A DNA stretch of 7,591 nucleotides from Pseudomonadota bacterium (GTDB lineage Bacteria > Pseudomonadota > Gammaproteobacteria > GCA-001735895): positions 1 to 7,591 of the forward strand of contig JACZQS010000112.1 of NCBI GenBank assembly GCA_022545625.1, in the 5' to 3' direction. Under the pieces are notes generated by a model. That model ran no database searches. It saw nothing but the letters and a program-made list of their open reading frames with translations, and was not told the origin of the DNA. Below are positions 1 to 6,527 of the stretch, in pieces; the stretch's first letter is position 1; every line of letters starts with the position of its first letter. The translations under genes were made by a program, and so were the position numbers.

Positions 1-2
1 AT

Positions 3-152
3 CATCAGACTTTACTCGAAAGCGACGGAATCTACGCAAGGCTACATGCGTTGCAATTCCGCGATGATAAGGAAGGCCGGCAATCTATGGTTAAAACCGC
101 TGCCAGGCATGTTAAGGCCATCACAGGCAGGAAAACAGTGCTGATTGACTGG
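3..152 (+). CDS. msbA: C-terminal end of lipid A flippase MsbA, reading in frame into LpxK (5' partial)
   Basis: The frame is open from base 3. Its first residues, HQTLLESDGIYARLHALQF, match the extreme C-terminus of MsbA, where E. coli ends HNDLLEHRGVYAQLHKMQFGQ. MsbA is the inner-membrane ABC exporter that flips lipid A-core to the periplasmic face, and msbA-lpxK is a standard gene pair. The transporter's nucleotide-binding domain and membrane segments lie outside the window. The odd point is that no stop codon separates this tail from lpxK. After LQF the frame continues through about 31 basic, polar residues to the ATG at 153. A TGA at 65-67, two codons past LQF but one base out of frame, sits exactly where MsbA homologues end. 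A lost base, either real or a sequencing error, would therefore explain the continuity. The MsbA identity rests on about 19 residues but is well supported by context. Confidence 0.75.
69..89 (+). promoter_or_regulatory. Shine-Dalgarno-like site and alternative lpxK start
   Basis: AAGGAAGG at 69-76 lies 10 bases before an ATG at 87-89 that is in frame with lpxK. It is the best ribosome binding site near the gene. The ATG at 153, favoured by protein length, has no good site in front of it. Starting at 87 would give a 349-residue LpxK with about 22 extra N-terminal residues. If the MsbA tail and LpxK are really one reading frame, this site could allow internal initiation and yield separate LpxK alongside a fused product. 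This is inference from sequence only. Confidence 0.4.
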
Positions 153-1136
153 ATGAACGCATCGACACAAAAACGCCAGGGATGGTGGCTATGGTCGATG
201 AACCCGATGTCAATTTTATTGATGCCTCTATCGCTTGGCTATTATTTGGCTGCAGGTTTACGCCGACTCGGATTTCGCGCCGGATTATTACGATCGACAC
301 AGCTGCCGGTCACTACCATCGTAGTAGGGAACATTACGCTCGGAGGTAATGGTAAAACTCCGATAGTGGTCGCCCTGTTCCAGTTGTTGCAAGGTAAGGG
401 ATATAAACCGGCAATCATCAGCCGGGGTTACAAGAGTGGACACGAAAACAAAGTTCAGGTATTGACCGGGGGTCGGACCGATAAACAGGTTGGCGATGAA
501 GCCAATATGATGTCAGAAATCTGCCAGTGCCCAATTGGGGTCGGGGCTAACCGGGTTGCCGCCGCTCTTAAAATATTGCAGGTCGACCCAGAAATTAATG
601 TAATTTTATCTGACGATGGATTACAGCATTATGCGTTGAAGCGTGACATCGAAATTGCAGTGTGTCGTTATGTTGCATTTGGAAATGGCCTGCTAATACC
701 AGCGGGGCCAATGCGTGAGCCTAGAAACAGATTAAAGCAGGTCGATATTGCCATCAATCGTGACAGTAACCAGATAATTGAATCCCTGGGCCAGGTGTGG
801 AACCTGATGAGCCCGGCAAAAAAAATACCTGTCGAAGATTTTATCAATCAACAGGTTCATGCAATAGCAGGGATTGGGTTTCCAGAAATATTCTTTACCG
901 CCCTGAAACAGGTTGGAATCGACCCTATCGAACATGAATTTCCCGATCATCACGAATTTACCTCCCAGGATCTTAATTTGAAACCAGAACTGCCCATTCT
1001 GGTTACGCACAAGGACGCGGTAAAACTGAAGGGAATGGCAAATCATAATATATGGGTAGTGCCGCTTGAAATTGAGTTATCACAGGACCTGCAAGACCAA
1101 TTAATGCAATTGCTGGAGAGCAGACATCATGGATAA
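153..1136 (+). CDS. lpxK: Tetraacyldisaccharide 4'-kinase LpxK
   Basis: LpxK phosphorylates the 4' position of the tetraacyldisaccharide-1-phosphate precursor to make lipid IVA, at the cytoplasmic face of the inner membrane. Numbered from the ATG at 153, the protein has 327 residues (E. coli 328). It shows an N-terminal hydrophobic membrane-associating stretch around residues 20-36, the Walker A region [12 protein letters not shown] at 59-70, SRGY at 90-93, and the catalytic-region motif DDGLQHY at 154-160. It also has [13 protein letters not shown] at 177-189, a C-terminal HEFPDHHEF at 261-269, and THKDAVK at 285-291. All family landmarks are present, so the enzyme should be active. The frame is open upstream into the MsbA tail, so the start is uncertain: 153 fits family length, while 87 has the better ribosome binding site. 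The 3' end overlaps the next gene by 8 bases, indicating translational coupling in a lipid A operon. Confidence 0.93.
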   Translation: MNASTQKRQGWWLWSMNPMSILLMPLSLGYYLAAGLRRLGFRAGLLRSTQLPVTTIVVGNITLGGNGKTPIVVALFQLLQGKGYKPAIISRGYKSGHENKVQVLTGGRTDKQVGDEANMMSEICQCPIGVGANRVAAALKILQVDPEINVILSDDGLQHYALKRDIEIAVCRYVAFGNGLLIPAGPMREPRNRLKQVDIAINRDSNQIIESLGQVWNLMSPAKKIPVEDFINQQVHAIAGIGFPEIFFTALKQVGIDPIEHEFPDHHEFTSQDLNLKPELPILVTHKDAVKLKGMANHNIWVVPLEIELSQDLQDQLMQLLESRHHG

Positions 1137-1317
1137 ACATTTACTCGACATTCTTGTCGATCCGGTTACTAAAGGACCATTGATCTACGATAAAAAAAAT
1201 CAGGAATTAATTTCCCGTGCTTCGCGCCTGGCTTATCCGATCAGAGACGGAATCCCGGTTATGCTGCCCGAGGAAGCGCGTGAGCTGAGTAGCGAAGAAA
1301 TCGAACAACTAAGTTAA
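1129..1317 (+). CDS. ycaR: UPF0434/Trm112-like small protein YcaR
   Basis: This 62-residue protein belongs to the YcaR (UPF0434, Trm112p-like) family, normally found just after lpxK. The sequence [28 protein letters not shown] (residues 26-53, mismatching only mildly) matches the conserved core, in which E. coli has LAFPLRDGIPVLL followed by EAR. The function in bacteria is not firmly settled; the fold resembles the zinc-binding activator subunit of methyltransferases. The E. coli CPVC motif is replaced here by DPVT, and the protein has no cysteine at all, so it cannot bind zinc through that site. GGAG at 1115-1118, ten bases before the ATG, is a usable ribosome binding site, and the start lies inside the end of lpxK. 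The stop codon TAA (1315-1317) belongs to the terminal repeat of the adjacent palindromic element, so the last residues may have been altered by that insertion. The length is nevertheless normal (E. coli 60). Confidence 0.9.
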   Translation: MDKHLLDILVDPVTKGPLIYDKKNQELISRASRLAYPIRDGIPVMLPEEARELSSEEIEQLS

Positions 1318-1461
1318 GGGCATCTCTAAAAATGCGCTTTTTCCGCGATTACTGCGTCAGCCCCGTGCTCGAATCCTCATGTATTCTTCATACACTCCGG
1401 TTCTGCGCGCGGTGCTTCCTTGCATTCACGAAAAAATCACTATTTTTAGAGACGCCCTTAA
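1314..1461. repeat. 148-bp palindromic MITE-like element with terminal inverted repeats
   Basis: The two ends are inverted copies. TTAAGGGCATCTCTAAAAAT at 1314-1333 matches the reverse complement of 1442-1461 at 19 of 20 positions. Pairing continues imperfectly inward, with a C/T-rich run against an A-rich run. A central small hairpin, TGTAT-TCTTC-ATACA, lies at about 1380-1394, so the whole unit can fold into one long stem. No transposase is encoded. The TTAA at both ends could be, or contain, a TA target duplication as made by IS630/mariner-type transposases. I recognise the general type (dispersed palindromic repeats of about 150 bp carrying a CTCGAATCCTCATGTA-like core in gammaproteobacterial genomes), but I am not certain of an exact family. 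The element also provides the stop codon of ycaR and may act as a transcript hairpin between ycaR and nudF. The 61-residue open frame inside it (1332-1517) is not a gene. Confidence 0.8.
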
Positions 1462-1513
1462 TTTTTAGCTACATCCATTTTTCCCTTTCAATGATGGCCT
1501 CGATGCAATCACC

Positions 1514-2131
1514 ATGAACTACTCCTGGAAGCTCGACAAGCACTCTGTTTTGTTCCAGAAATACTTCCAGTTGAATGAATACAGCCTGTCACACGAATTG
1601 TATCGAGGCGGTTACAGTAACCTGTTCACCCGGGAAATGTTTGAACGCGGCGCGGTAGTCGCTTTACTACCTTATGACCCGAAGTGTCGTAAAGTTGTAT
1701 TGATTGAACAATTTCGTGCCGGTGCAATGGGGGATGAAAAATCGCCCTGGCTGATTGAATGTATAGCGGGTGTGATCGAAGAAGGCGAATCCGAAACCCA
1801 GGTTGCGATACGCGAAAGTTATGAGGAGGCCGGTTGCGATATTAAGCAACTACATGCGATCAGTCGTTACTATGTCAGCCCCGGGTGTAGCACCGAAATA
1901 TGCACATTGTATTGCGGTATCATCGACAGCACCGGTATCGGCGGAATACACGGTCTGGCTGAAGAAAACGAGGACATACGCGTCGAACTGGTAGACGCTA
2001 AAATCGCCTACACCTGGGTCTGTGAAGCCAAGATCAAATCCTCGGCAACTATTATCGCACTGCAGTGGCTGCAATTGAATGAAGACCGTTTGATCAGAGA
2101 CTCACTCGATGCTGGGTCAGAAGGCGAGTGA
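1514..2131 (+). CDS. nudF: ADP-ribose pyrophosphatase (Nudix hydrolase, NudF type)
   Basis: The product hydrolyses ADP-ribose, and probably related ADP-sugars, to AMP and ribose 5-phosphate in the cytoplasm. It has 205 residues (E. coli NudF 209). The Nudix box lies at residues 86-108 and reads [20 protein letters not shown] followed by AGC; it fits Gx5Ex7REUxEExGU, with metal-binding glutamates at 101, 104 and 105. Further NudF-specific landmarks are [14 protein letters not shown] (43-56), VLIEQFR (62-68), SPGCSTE (122-128), [14 protein letters not shown] (144-157) and IALQWLQL (171-178). The N-terminal part (YRGGYS, residues 30-35) corresponds to the dimerisation region, so the gene is complete. 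The ATG at 1514 is the first in-frame start; no strong ribosome binding site precedes it. The gene begins 52 bases after the palindromic element, which could influence its transcription. Its 3' end overlaps the convergent nhaB by 15 bases. Confidence 0.93.
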   Translation: MNYSWKLDKHSVLFQKYFQLNEYSLSHELYRGGYSNLFTREMFERGAVVALLPYDPKCRKVVLIEQFRAGAMGDEKSPWLIECIAGVIEEGESETQVAIRESYEEAGCDIKQLHAISRYYVSPGCSTEICTLYCGIIDSTGIGGIHGLAEENEDIRVELVDAKIAYTWVCEAKIKSSATIIALQWLQLNEDRLIRDSLDAGSEGE

Positions 2132-3613
2132 TATCGCAATCATGCCCACACCACTCAAAACAATAGTGTAGGGTAAAGCCATATACATCATTTTGCCATA
2201 AGATAATCTAATCAGGGGCGCCAGTGCCGAAGTCAGTAGGAACAAAAAGGCAGCCTGACCATTCGGAGTCGCCACACTCGGCAGGTTAGTGCCGGTATTG
2301 ATCGCAACCGCGAGCATATTGAACTGTTCCCGCGTGATATCTCCCACTCTCAGGGCTTCGGTTACTTCATTAATATAAACAGTTGCGACGAATACATTGT
2401 CGCTAATCATCGACAACACCCCGTTGGCAATAAAAAACATTAGCGGCTGGATACTCAGATCCATAGCCAGTACCGTGTCCATCACCGGCGAGAATAAATG
2501 TTGCTCGTGAATCACGGCGACGATTGCAAAAAAAACTACTAATAGCGCGGTAAAGGGTAATGCCTCCTTGAAGGCCTGGCCGATATTGTGTTCTTCCACT
2601 ATTCCATTAAATGCGGTTAACAACACGATAACCATCAGGCCAACGAGGCCAACCGAGGCCACGTGAAATGAGAGCGATACGATCAAAATGATGCCAACTA
2701 GCGTCTGTACCATCAGCCTGGCATCCATCTGCGCATCTCGATTGGCATCCTGCTCGGCATCATACTCGGTGAGCACGTTGGCCACGGTTTCAGATAGTGT
2801 TGCGCCATAGCCAAACCATTTAAGTTTTTCAAGCAATACACTGGTAGCCAGCCCACAGAACAGGACGGGCATGGTTATCGGTGCCATGCGTAGGAAAAAC
2901 TCCCTGAATTCCCATCCAGCTCGTTCCGCGATCAGCAGATTTTGCGGCTCGCCAACCAGTGTGCAAACACCACCAAGCGCAGTACCGACAGCCCCGTGCA
3001 TAATCAAACTTCGCAGAAAGGAACGGAATTGGTCGAGTTCTTCTCGATGGAATTCGTGGACGTCCTGGTCTTCGCTGGGGTCGTGTTCATCGTAAAACTT
3101 TTTTCCGGATGCGACCTTGTGATATACCCCATAAAATCCAATTGCTACCGAGATTAATACCGCGGTGACAGTGAGGGCATCCAGGAATGCACTTAAAAAA
3201 GCGGAAGTAAAACAAAACAAAAATGACAGCATAATTTTTGATTTGACGGTCAATAAAATCCATGTGAAGGTAAACAGTAGCAACTCGCGCATAAAATAAA
3301 TGCCAGCCACCATGAACATTAATAACAGAATAACTTCGAAATTAGCTAGCGTTTCCAGGTAGACCGAGGCCGGTGAAGTCATGCCAATGACGACTGCCTC
3401 CAGAGCCAACAATCCCCCAGGCTGCAACGGGTAACACTTGAGTGCCATGGTGAGGGTAAATATGAACTCGATGACCAATAACCAACCGGCCAGGAATGGG
3501 TTGATTATGAATATGACTGGGTTGACCAACAGGAAAACTATGATCAGTTGTTTATACCAATTTGGGGAATGCCCCAGAAAATTGGAGCTAAAAGCTGTGA
3601 TTAGTTGTGACAC
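2117..3613 (-). CDS. nhaB: Na+/H+ antiporter NhaB
   Basis: NhaB is an electrogenic inner-membrane antiporter that expels Na+ in exchange for protons, important for salt and pH homeostasis. The 498 residues align along almost the whole length of E. coli NhaB (513). Landmarks are [11 protein letters not shown] (11-21), the conserved membrane aspartate in FLDALTV (Asp145), GTALGGV followed by GEPQN (220-235), SMISDNVFV (401-409) and [20 protein letters not shown] (447-466, one of the most conserved stretches). The protein has many membrane segments. A charged cytoplasmic-type loop rich in Asp, Glu and His (about 172-198) is more variable than its surroundings. The start is a GTG; the choice is supported because NFLG then lies at nearly the same distance from the N-terminus as in E. 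coli. The C-terminus lacks roughly the last 15 residues of the E. coli protein. The stop falls inside the end of the convergent nudF. A promoter is visible just upstream. Confidence 0.96.
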   Translation of the reverse strand: MSQLITAFSSNFLGHSPNWYKQLIIVFLLVNPVIFIINPFLAGWLLVIEFIFTLTMALKCYPLQPGGLLALEAVVIGMTSPASVYLETLANFEVILLLMFMVAGIYFMRELLLFTFTWILLTVKSKIMLSFLFCFTSAFLSAFLDALTVTAVLISVAIGFYGVYHKVASGKKFYDEHDPSEDQDVHEFHREELDQFRSFLRSLIMHGAVGTALGGVCTLVGEPQNLLIAERAGWEFREFFLRMAPITMPVLFCGLATSVLLEKLKWFGYGATLSETVANVLTEYDAEQDANRDAQMDARLMVQTLVGIILIVSLSFHVASVGLVGLMVIVLLTAFNGIVEEHNIGQAFKEALPFTALLVVFFAIVAVIHEQHLFSPVMDTVLAMDLSIQPLMFFIANGVLSMISDNVFVATVYINEVTEALRVGDITREQFNMLAVAINTGTNLPSVATPNGQAAFLFLLTSALAPLIRLSYGKMMYMALPYTIVLSGVGMIAISLAF

Positions 3614-3645
3614 TACAGTGGATTATTGTTGTAATTGGGTAACTC

Positions 3646-3674
3646 ATTATAACCATAATTAATAGCATTGTAGA
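3646..3674 (-). promoter_or_regulatory. Candidate sigma70 promoter of nhaB
   Basis: Read on the minus strand, a perfect -10 box TATAAT (3646-3651) follows TCTACA (3669-3674, 4 of 6 with TTGACA) at the ideal 17-base spacing. It lies in the AT-rich gap between dsbB and nhaB. Transcription would start near 3639, leaving a leader of about 25 bases before the GTG. This suggests nhaB can be transcribed separately from dsbB. It is a match to consensus, not proof of activity. Confidence 0.55.
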
Positions 3675-3695
3675 TTAATAGTCGAACGCGCAAGC

Positions 3696-4208
3696 CTAAT
3701 AATGTTCTCCCCGCAAACTAACCGCGAGCAGTACCAGGCTGGCACCGAGTAACGAACTCGAAACAACCATTAATACTTCAGCCATCGTGATGTTAAAAAG
3801 TATCAGGGGTGTGTAGCCGCAGGCGGTTTGTACCTCGAAAATGGCAGGAAACCATTTATCCAGAGCAAACCACGACGGCAGGCCGGATTCCATGTCACAG
3901 TCACCGAACACCCAACCACGTTCAACCGCGAGGGTTTGCCAACTGCGCTCGACGAATCCTGCCATGATGACGGTGTTGACCAGATGTAATCCTCGGGTTA
4001 ACCATCGAGTGCTGCCAACCAGCAGGGCCAGAACCGCGAGGACGATAAATCCAGATATCCAGACGCGAATGTGAATGCACAAAACACAGGGCCATTCATC
4101 GAGTACATACTGGTAATAGAGCGCCGCAGCTTCTAGCGACAGACCGAGCGTGATGAGCAATACCCAGTACAACTTGCTTTGGCTGAATTGCCTGATGAGT
4201 TCCAGCAT
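3696..4208 (-). CDS. dsbB: Disulfide bond formation protein DsbB
   Basis: DsbB is an inner-membrane protein that reoxidises periplasmic DsbA and passes the electrons to ubiquinone or menaquinone. The 170 residues contain both redox pairs at exactly the E. coli positions: Cys41 and Cys44 in WPCVLC, and Cys104 and Cys130 bracketing the periplasmic loop with the DKWFP motif (117-121). Arg48, linked to quinone binding in E. coli, is kept. Four hydrophobic segments are visible at about 13-31, 50-66, 72-86 and 143-163. These fit the four-helix topology. The ATG at 4208 is preceded by GCGGGAA and by the palindrome GGAATAAATTCC on the minus strand (4210-4221), which might affect ribosome access. The gene lies upstream of nhaB, whereas in E. 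coli nhaB precedes dsbB. An 82-base gap with its own promoter separates the two here. No clear promoter for dsbB itself is seen in the 66 bases before it. Confidence 0.95.
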   Translation of the reverse strand: MLELIRQFSQSKLYWVLLITLGLSLEAAALYYQYVLDEWPCVLCIHIRVWISGFIVLAVLALLVGSTRWLTRGLHLVNTVIMAGFVERSWQTLAVERGWVFGDCDMESGLPSWFALDKWFPAIFEVQTACGYTPLILFNITMAEVLMVVSSSLLGASLVLLAVSLRGEHY

Positions 4209-4274
4209 TGGAATTTATTCCCGCAAAAAAAAGTGTCTGATCAATAATTCTGTATTCGGTTCAGTTCAGATTGC

Positions 4275-5033
4275 TCAACCTGGAGCCTGCAATAAGGAAC
4301 CATAACCGGCAATACCATGCGCGTATCCGACCAGCTTCAGGCTATGCCATACCAATGCCTGGTTACTGGTGACCACCGGCATTCCAATTGTCTGTTCGAT
4401 CGACTCAATCACCAGCGAGGCGCGTATCGCGGTACAGGATATGAATAGCAGGTCTGCATCATCAGCGATCACGTTGCTGGCAGCAGCAGATATCTCCATT
4501 GGTGGAATAGCGGTCATGTCGATGTCGCTGTCGTAGCCGAATCCGGCAATATTGATGACATCAATTCCATGCTTATTAAAGTAGGTGGCCATTTCAAGAT
4601 TCACTTCTTCGGTATAGGGCGTTAGCACCGATATTCTTTTTGCACCCAGATGGGTAAAAGCAGCCAGGGCAGCACTGACAGGATTTGTGACCGGTATCCC
4701 CGGGCAGCTTTGGTGAATCAGGGCTTCAATTTTTTTCGCGCCATTGGCAACGGTCCCCGAAGTACAGCAGTAAATCATCGCATCGAGTCTGAATCCCGGC
4801 AATATACCTCCGGCCGCGCGGCTAATATCACCGGCCATGTTGCGTAGATTTTCCAAGGTTACGGGGTTGGCGTTGAGCACGCGGTTAGTAAATACCTCGA
4901 CCCCCTCCGGGTACATCCGACGCAAGTCCTGCTCCGAGTTAAAATCGGTCGCCAGCGCAATCAGGCCGATACGACCAAACGGAGCGATAGTATCGAGGCT
5001 TATATCGTGTTTGATAATTTCAGATTGGGTCAT
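4275..5033 (-). CDS. Asp/Glu racemase-superfamily protein (EutA / maleate isomerase / arylmalonate decarboxylase type)
   Basis: The 252-residue cytoplasmic protein belongs to the two-cysteine superfamily that includes aspartate/glutamate racemases, maleate cis-trans isomerase, arylmalonate decarboxylase and the ectoine-utilisation protein EutA. Visible marks are the first catalytic-cysteine site in IYCCTSGTVANG (Cys89/Cys90), the second in ISCTAIRAS (Cys200), PVTNPVSAALAAF (114-126), LGAKRISVLTPY (129-140) and the C-terminal PVVTSNQALVWH (219-230). Both halves of the pseudo-dimeric fold are therefore intact and the enzyme is probably active. The substrate cannot be read from sequence. The N-terminal IGLIALATDFNSEQDLRRM and these motifs resemble EutA and maleate isomerase more than the classic racemases. 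The gene follows a small membrane-protein gene by 40 bases. An ammonia-lyase lies further upstream on the same strand, so an amino-acid catabolic role is plausible. The ATG at 5033 has no obvious ribosome binding site; the frame is open a little further upstream but without a standard start. Confidence 0.82.
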   Translation of the reverse strand: MTQSEIIKHDISLDTIAPFGRIGLIALATDFNSEQDLRRMYPEGVEVFTNRVLNANPVTLENLRNMAGDISRAAGGILPGFRLDAMIYCCTSGTVANGAKKIEALIHQSCPGIPVTNPVSAALAAFTHLGAKRISVLTPYTEEVNLEMATYFNKHGIDVINIAGFGYDSDIDMTAIPPMEISAAASNVIADDADLLFISCTAIRASLVIESIEQTIGMPVVTSNQALVWHSLKLVGYAHGIAGYGSLLQAPG

Positions 5034-5073
5034 ATCGATCAGGCGGGTCTGTCCAGTTATCCTACTAAGGAGT

Positions 5074-5283
5074 CTAATAACTAGAATTATCAGGAAATAG
5101 CAGGTAGTTCAGCATCAGGCTTTTCGACAGCATGATAGCATCGGATTCGGCAATCAAAATATTTTCTTCGTGGTGGCAATACTTATCAAACAGGTTCAAT
5201 GCCATCAGATCAATTAGGACACAAAGGAAGTAGCCGAAAAACAACGCCTGTCGGTTTGATAACTCGTGAATATCGGTAGCCAT
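5074..5283 (-). CDS. Small predicted membrane protein, possibly C-terminally truncated
   Basis: A 69-residue frame starts three bases after the AI-2E gene's stop, so translational coupling is likely and supports it as a real gene. The N-terminal 10 residues are polar, followed by a single hydrophobic segment at about 13-32 (ALFFGYFLCVLIDLMALNLF). The rest (33-69) is mixed, with CHHEE at 36-40. The pattern FGYF...LIDL...LNLF recalls a small multi-pass membrane protein family that, from memory and without a search, can sit beside such transporters and is usually longer (about 100 residues), with further hydrophobic segments after this point. Here the later part does not look like membrane helices, so this may be a truncated or frameshifted remnant. 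The function is unknown. Confidence 0.5.
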   Translation of the reverse strand: MATDIHELSNRQALFFGYFLCVLIDLMALNLFDKYCHHEENILIAESDAIMLSKSLMLNYLLFPDNSSY

Positions 5284-5286
5284 CCG

Positions 5287-6402
5287 CTAGCTGGTCTTAT
5301 CTGTCGTTGCCGGTATATCGAGCGAATTATCGAGCCAGGCTCGAAACAGCGAGTAACCTATGACAAGCATCACAGCGCCGGTAAACAGGCCTATGATGCC
5401 CGAGGATATAAAACCACCGATGGCGCCTAAAAATATAACCACGGTCGGAACGTCGATACCCCTACCCATCACCAGTGGTTTTAATATGTTATCCATGATA
5501 CCCACCGCGAGGCTCCAGAGCAGGAATATGACACCGACCAGGGTACTGTCGTTGGTGATTAATACATAGATAGCAACCCCGATGATAATTGGCGATGCGC
5601 CGATCTGTATCACGCCGAGGATCAGGCATAGTAATCCCCATACACCTGCCGCTGGCACATCCATGACCACAAATCCAGCCAGCGCCAGGGCACTTTGCAA
5701 TAACGATACACCCAGAATACCCTGGGTTACCCCACTGACAATCTTTCCCGACATATTGGCATAAGCCGGGCCGTTTTCACCGATCAGGCGAGTCATTAAT
5801 TGCACGCTGAAATCCTTGTAGGTATCGGCATTGGCGAGCACGAATCCGGATATGATAATCGCTGCGATAAACTGGAAGAAACCTATGCCCATGGCGCCAA
5901 CCGAGGTCAGTAATGATTCCCCAAAGGTTGCGAGTTGCGGCGCAAACTCGATCAAAACGCCTTCTATGTCCTGGGTGGCGTCGAACCATAAAGTATAGAG
6001 TTTTTCACCTATAAACGGCCATTCCTGAATAGATTCTGCTGGTGGGGGTAGAGTAATTTCGCCACTTTTAAACCTTCCGGACAGGGCCTTCAGGTTGGCA
6101 ATCATGCGCCCGGAAAAACTGATCGAGGGATAGATTAACAGTCCCAGGCAGCCAAACGTTATCAGGGCGGCCGATATCTTCGGACTGTCACCCAATTTGC
6201 CGGCCAGCCGTCTGTGCACAGGATAAAGCGATATCGCAATGATCAATCCCCACAATATTGGCACGAAGAAAGGTCGGATAATGTCCAAACACAGATAAAC
6301 AACCAGCAATGCCAGGCCGATACGGACCGTGGCCTCGATCGAATTAATAATAAATGCTTTTTGATTATCTTTTTTAATACTGTCTGTAGATTCAGTAGCC
6401 AT
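5287..6402 (-). CDS. AI-2E/PerM-family (UPF0118) membrane transporter
   Basis: The 371-residue protein has the standard architecture of the AI-2E (YdiK/PerM/TqsA, UPF0118) family. A short hydrophilic start (1-20) leads to two adjacent membrane helices around PFFVPILWGLIIAISLYPVHRRL (44-66) and a third at about 77-91. A long soluble section of about 70 residues follows (92-160). The C-terminal membrane region has segments at about 161-181, 208-232, 236-262, 264-282, 285-303 and 318-352, with the family-typical DNILKPLVMGRG (304-315) and FLGAIGG. Members have been assigned to export of autoinducer-2 or other small molecules, and some to Na+(Li+)/H+ antiport. The substrate here is unknown, and the family name should not be read as evidence of quorum sensing. 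On the minus strand GAGGAG (6412-6417) sits nine bases before the ATG and fixes the start. A 125-base gap separates it from the ammonia-lyase upstream. Confidence 0.88.
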   Translation of the reverse strand: MATESTDSIKKDNQKAFIINSIEATVRIGLALLVVYLCLDIIRPFFVPILWGLIIAISLYPVHRRLAGKLGDSPKISAALITFGCLGLLIYPSISFSGRMIANLKALSGRFKSGEITLPPPAESIQEWPFIGEKLYTLWFDATQDIEGVLIEFAPQLATFGESLLTSVGAMGIGFFQFIAAIIISGFVLANADTYKDFSVQLMTRLIGENGPAYANMSGKIVSGVTQGILGVSLLQSALALAGFVVMDVPAAGVWGLLCLILGVIQIGASPIIIGVAIYVLITNDSTLVGVIFLLWSLAVGIMDNILKPLVMGRGIDVPTVVIFLGAIGGFISSGIIGLFTGAVMLVIGYSLFRAWLDNSLDIPATTDKTS

Positions 6403-6444
6403 ATCCGATAACTCCTCAAATTTAATAATTTACTCTAGTCATTG

Positions 6445-6505
6445 CAATTTAATCGTCGAACTGGCTTCAGGCCCGGGATCTACTCTAAGCCAGTCGATTG
6501 AATTG
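6445..6505. repeat. Long imperfect inverted repeat between the ammonia-lyase and AI-2E genes
   Basis: The left arm at 6445-6467 (CAATTTAATCG, TCGA, ACTGGCTT) pairs with the right arm at 6487-6505 (AAGCCAGTCGATTGAATTG). The match has one mismatch and a four-base bulge; the inner eight bases ACTGGCTT/AAGCCAGT pair perfectly. The 19-base loop contains the palindrome CCCGGG. It begins 22 bases beyond the ammonia-lyase stop codon in the direction of transcription, where a terminator or mRNA-stabilising hairpin would be expected. There is no T-run directly after it, so it is not a classical intrinsic terminator. It could instead be an operator or a degenerate palindromic repeat. Confidence 0.6.
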
Positions 6506-6527
6506 ATAACCCGAAATTTTAATAGGT

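Noticed and set aside
61..144. MsbA ending in the +1 frame at the TGA at 142-144
   Set aside because: It would require a frame change and a 27-residue tail with no similarity to MsbA. The TGA at 65-67 fits the family end much better if any indel exists.
732..1046. 104-residue minus-strand open frame
   Set aside because: It is antisense to the well-supported lpxK coding region and shows no recognisable motif.
1332..1517. 61-residue open frame between ycaR and nudF
   Set aside because: It lies almost wholly within the palindromic element, has a composition dictated by the repeat, and overlaps the nudF start. It is not a credible gene.
4225..4232. Run of eight A (T on the minus strand) between the racemase-like gene and dsbB as a possible terminator
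   Set aside because: No GC-rich hairpin precedes the T-run on the minus strand, so an intrinsic terminator is not supported.
4275..5033. Calling the racemase-superfamily protein EutA of ectoine/hydroxyectoine degradation
   Set aside because: None of the other ectoine genes (EutB-type, cyclodeaminase, DoeA/EutD, DoeB/EutE) is visible in the window. The superfamily motifs alone do not set the substrate, so only a broad call is given.
5777..5989. 70-residue minus-strand open frame inside the AI-2E gene
   Set aside because: It is an arginine-rich shadow of the intact AI-2E frame.
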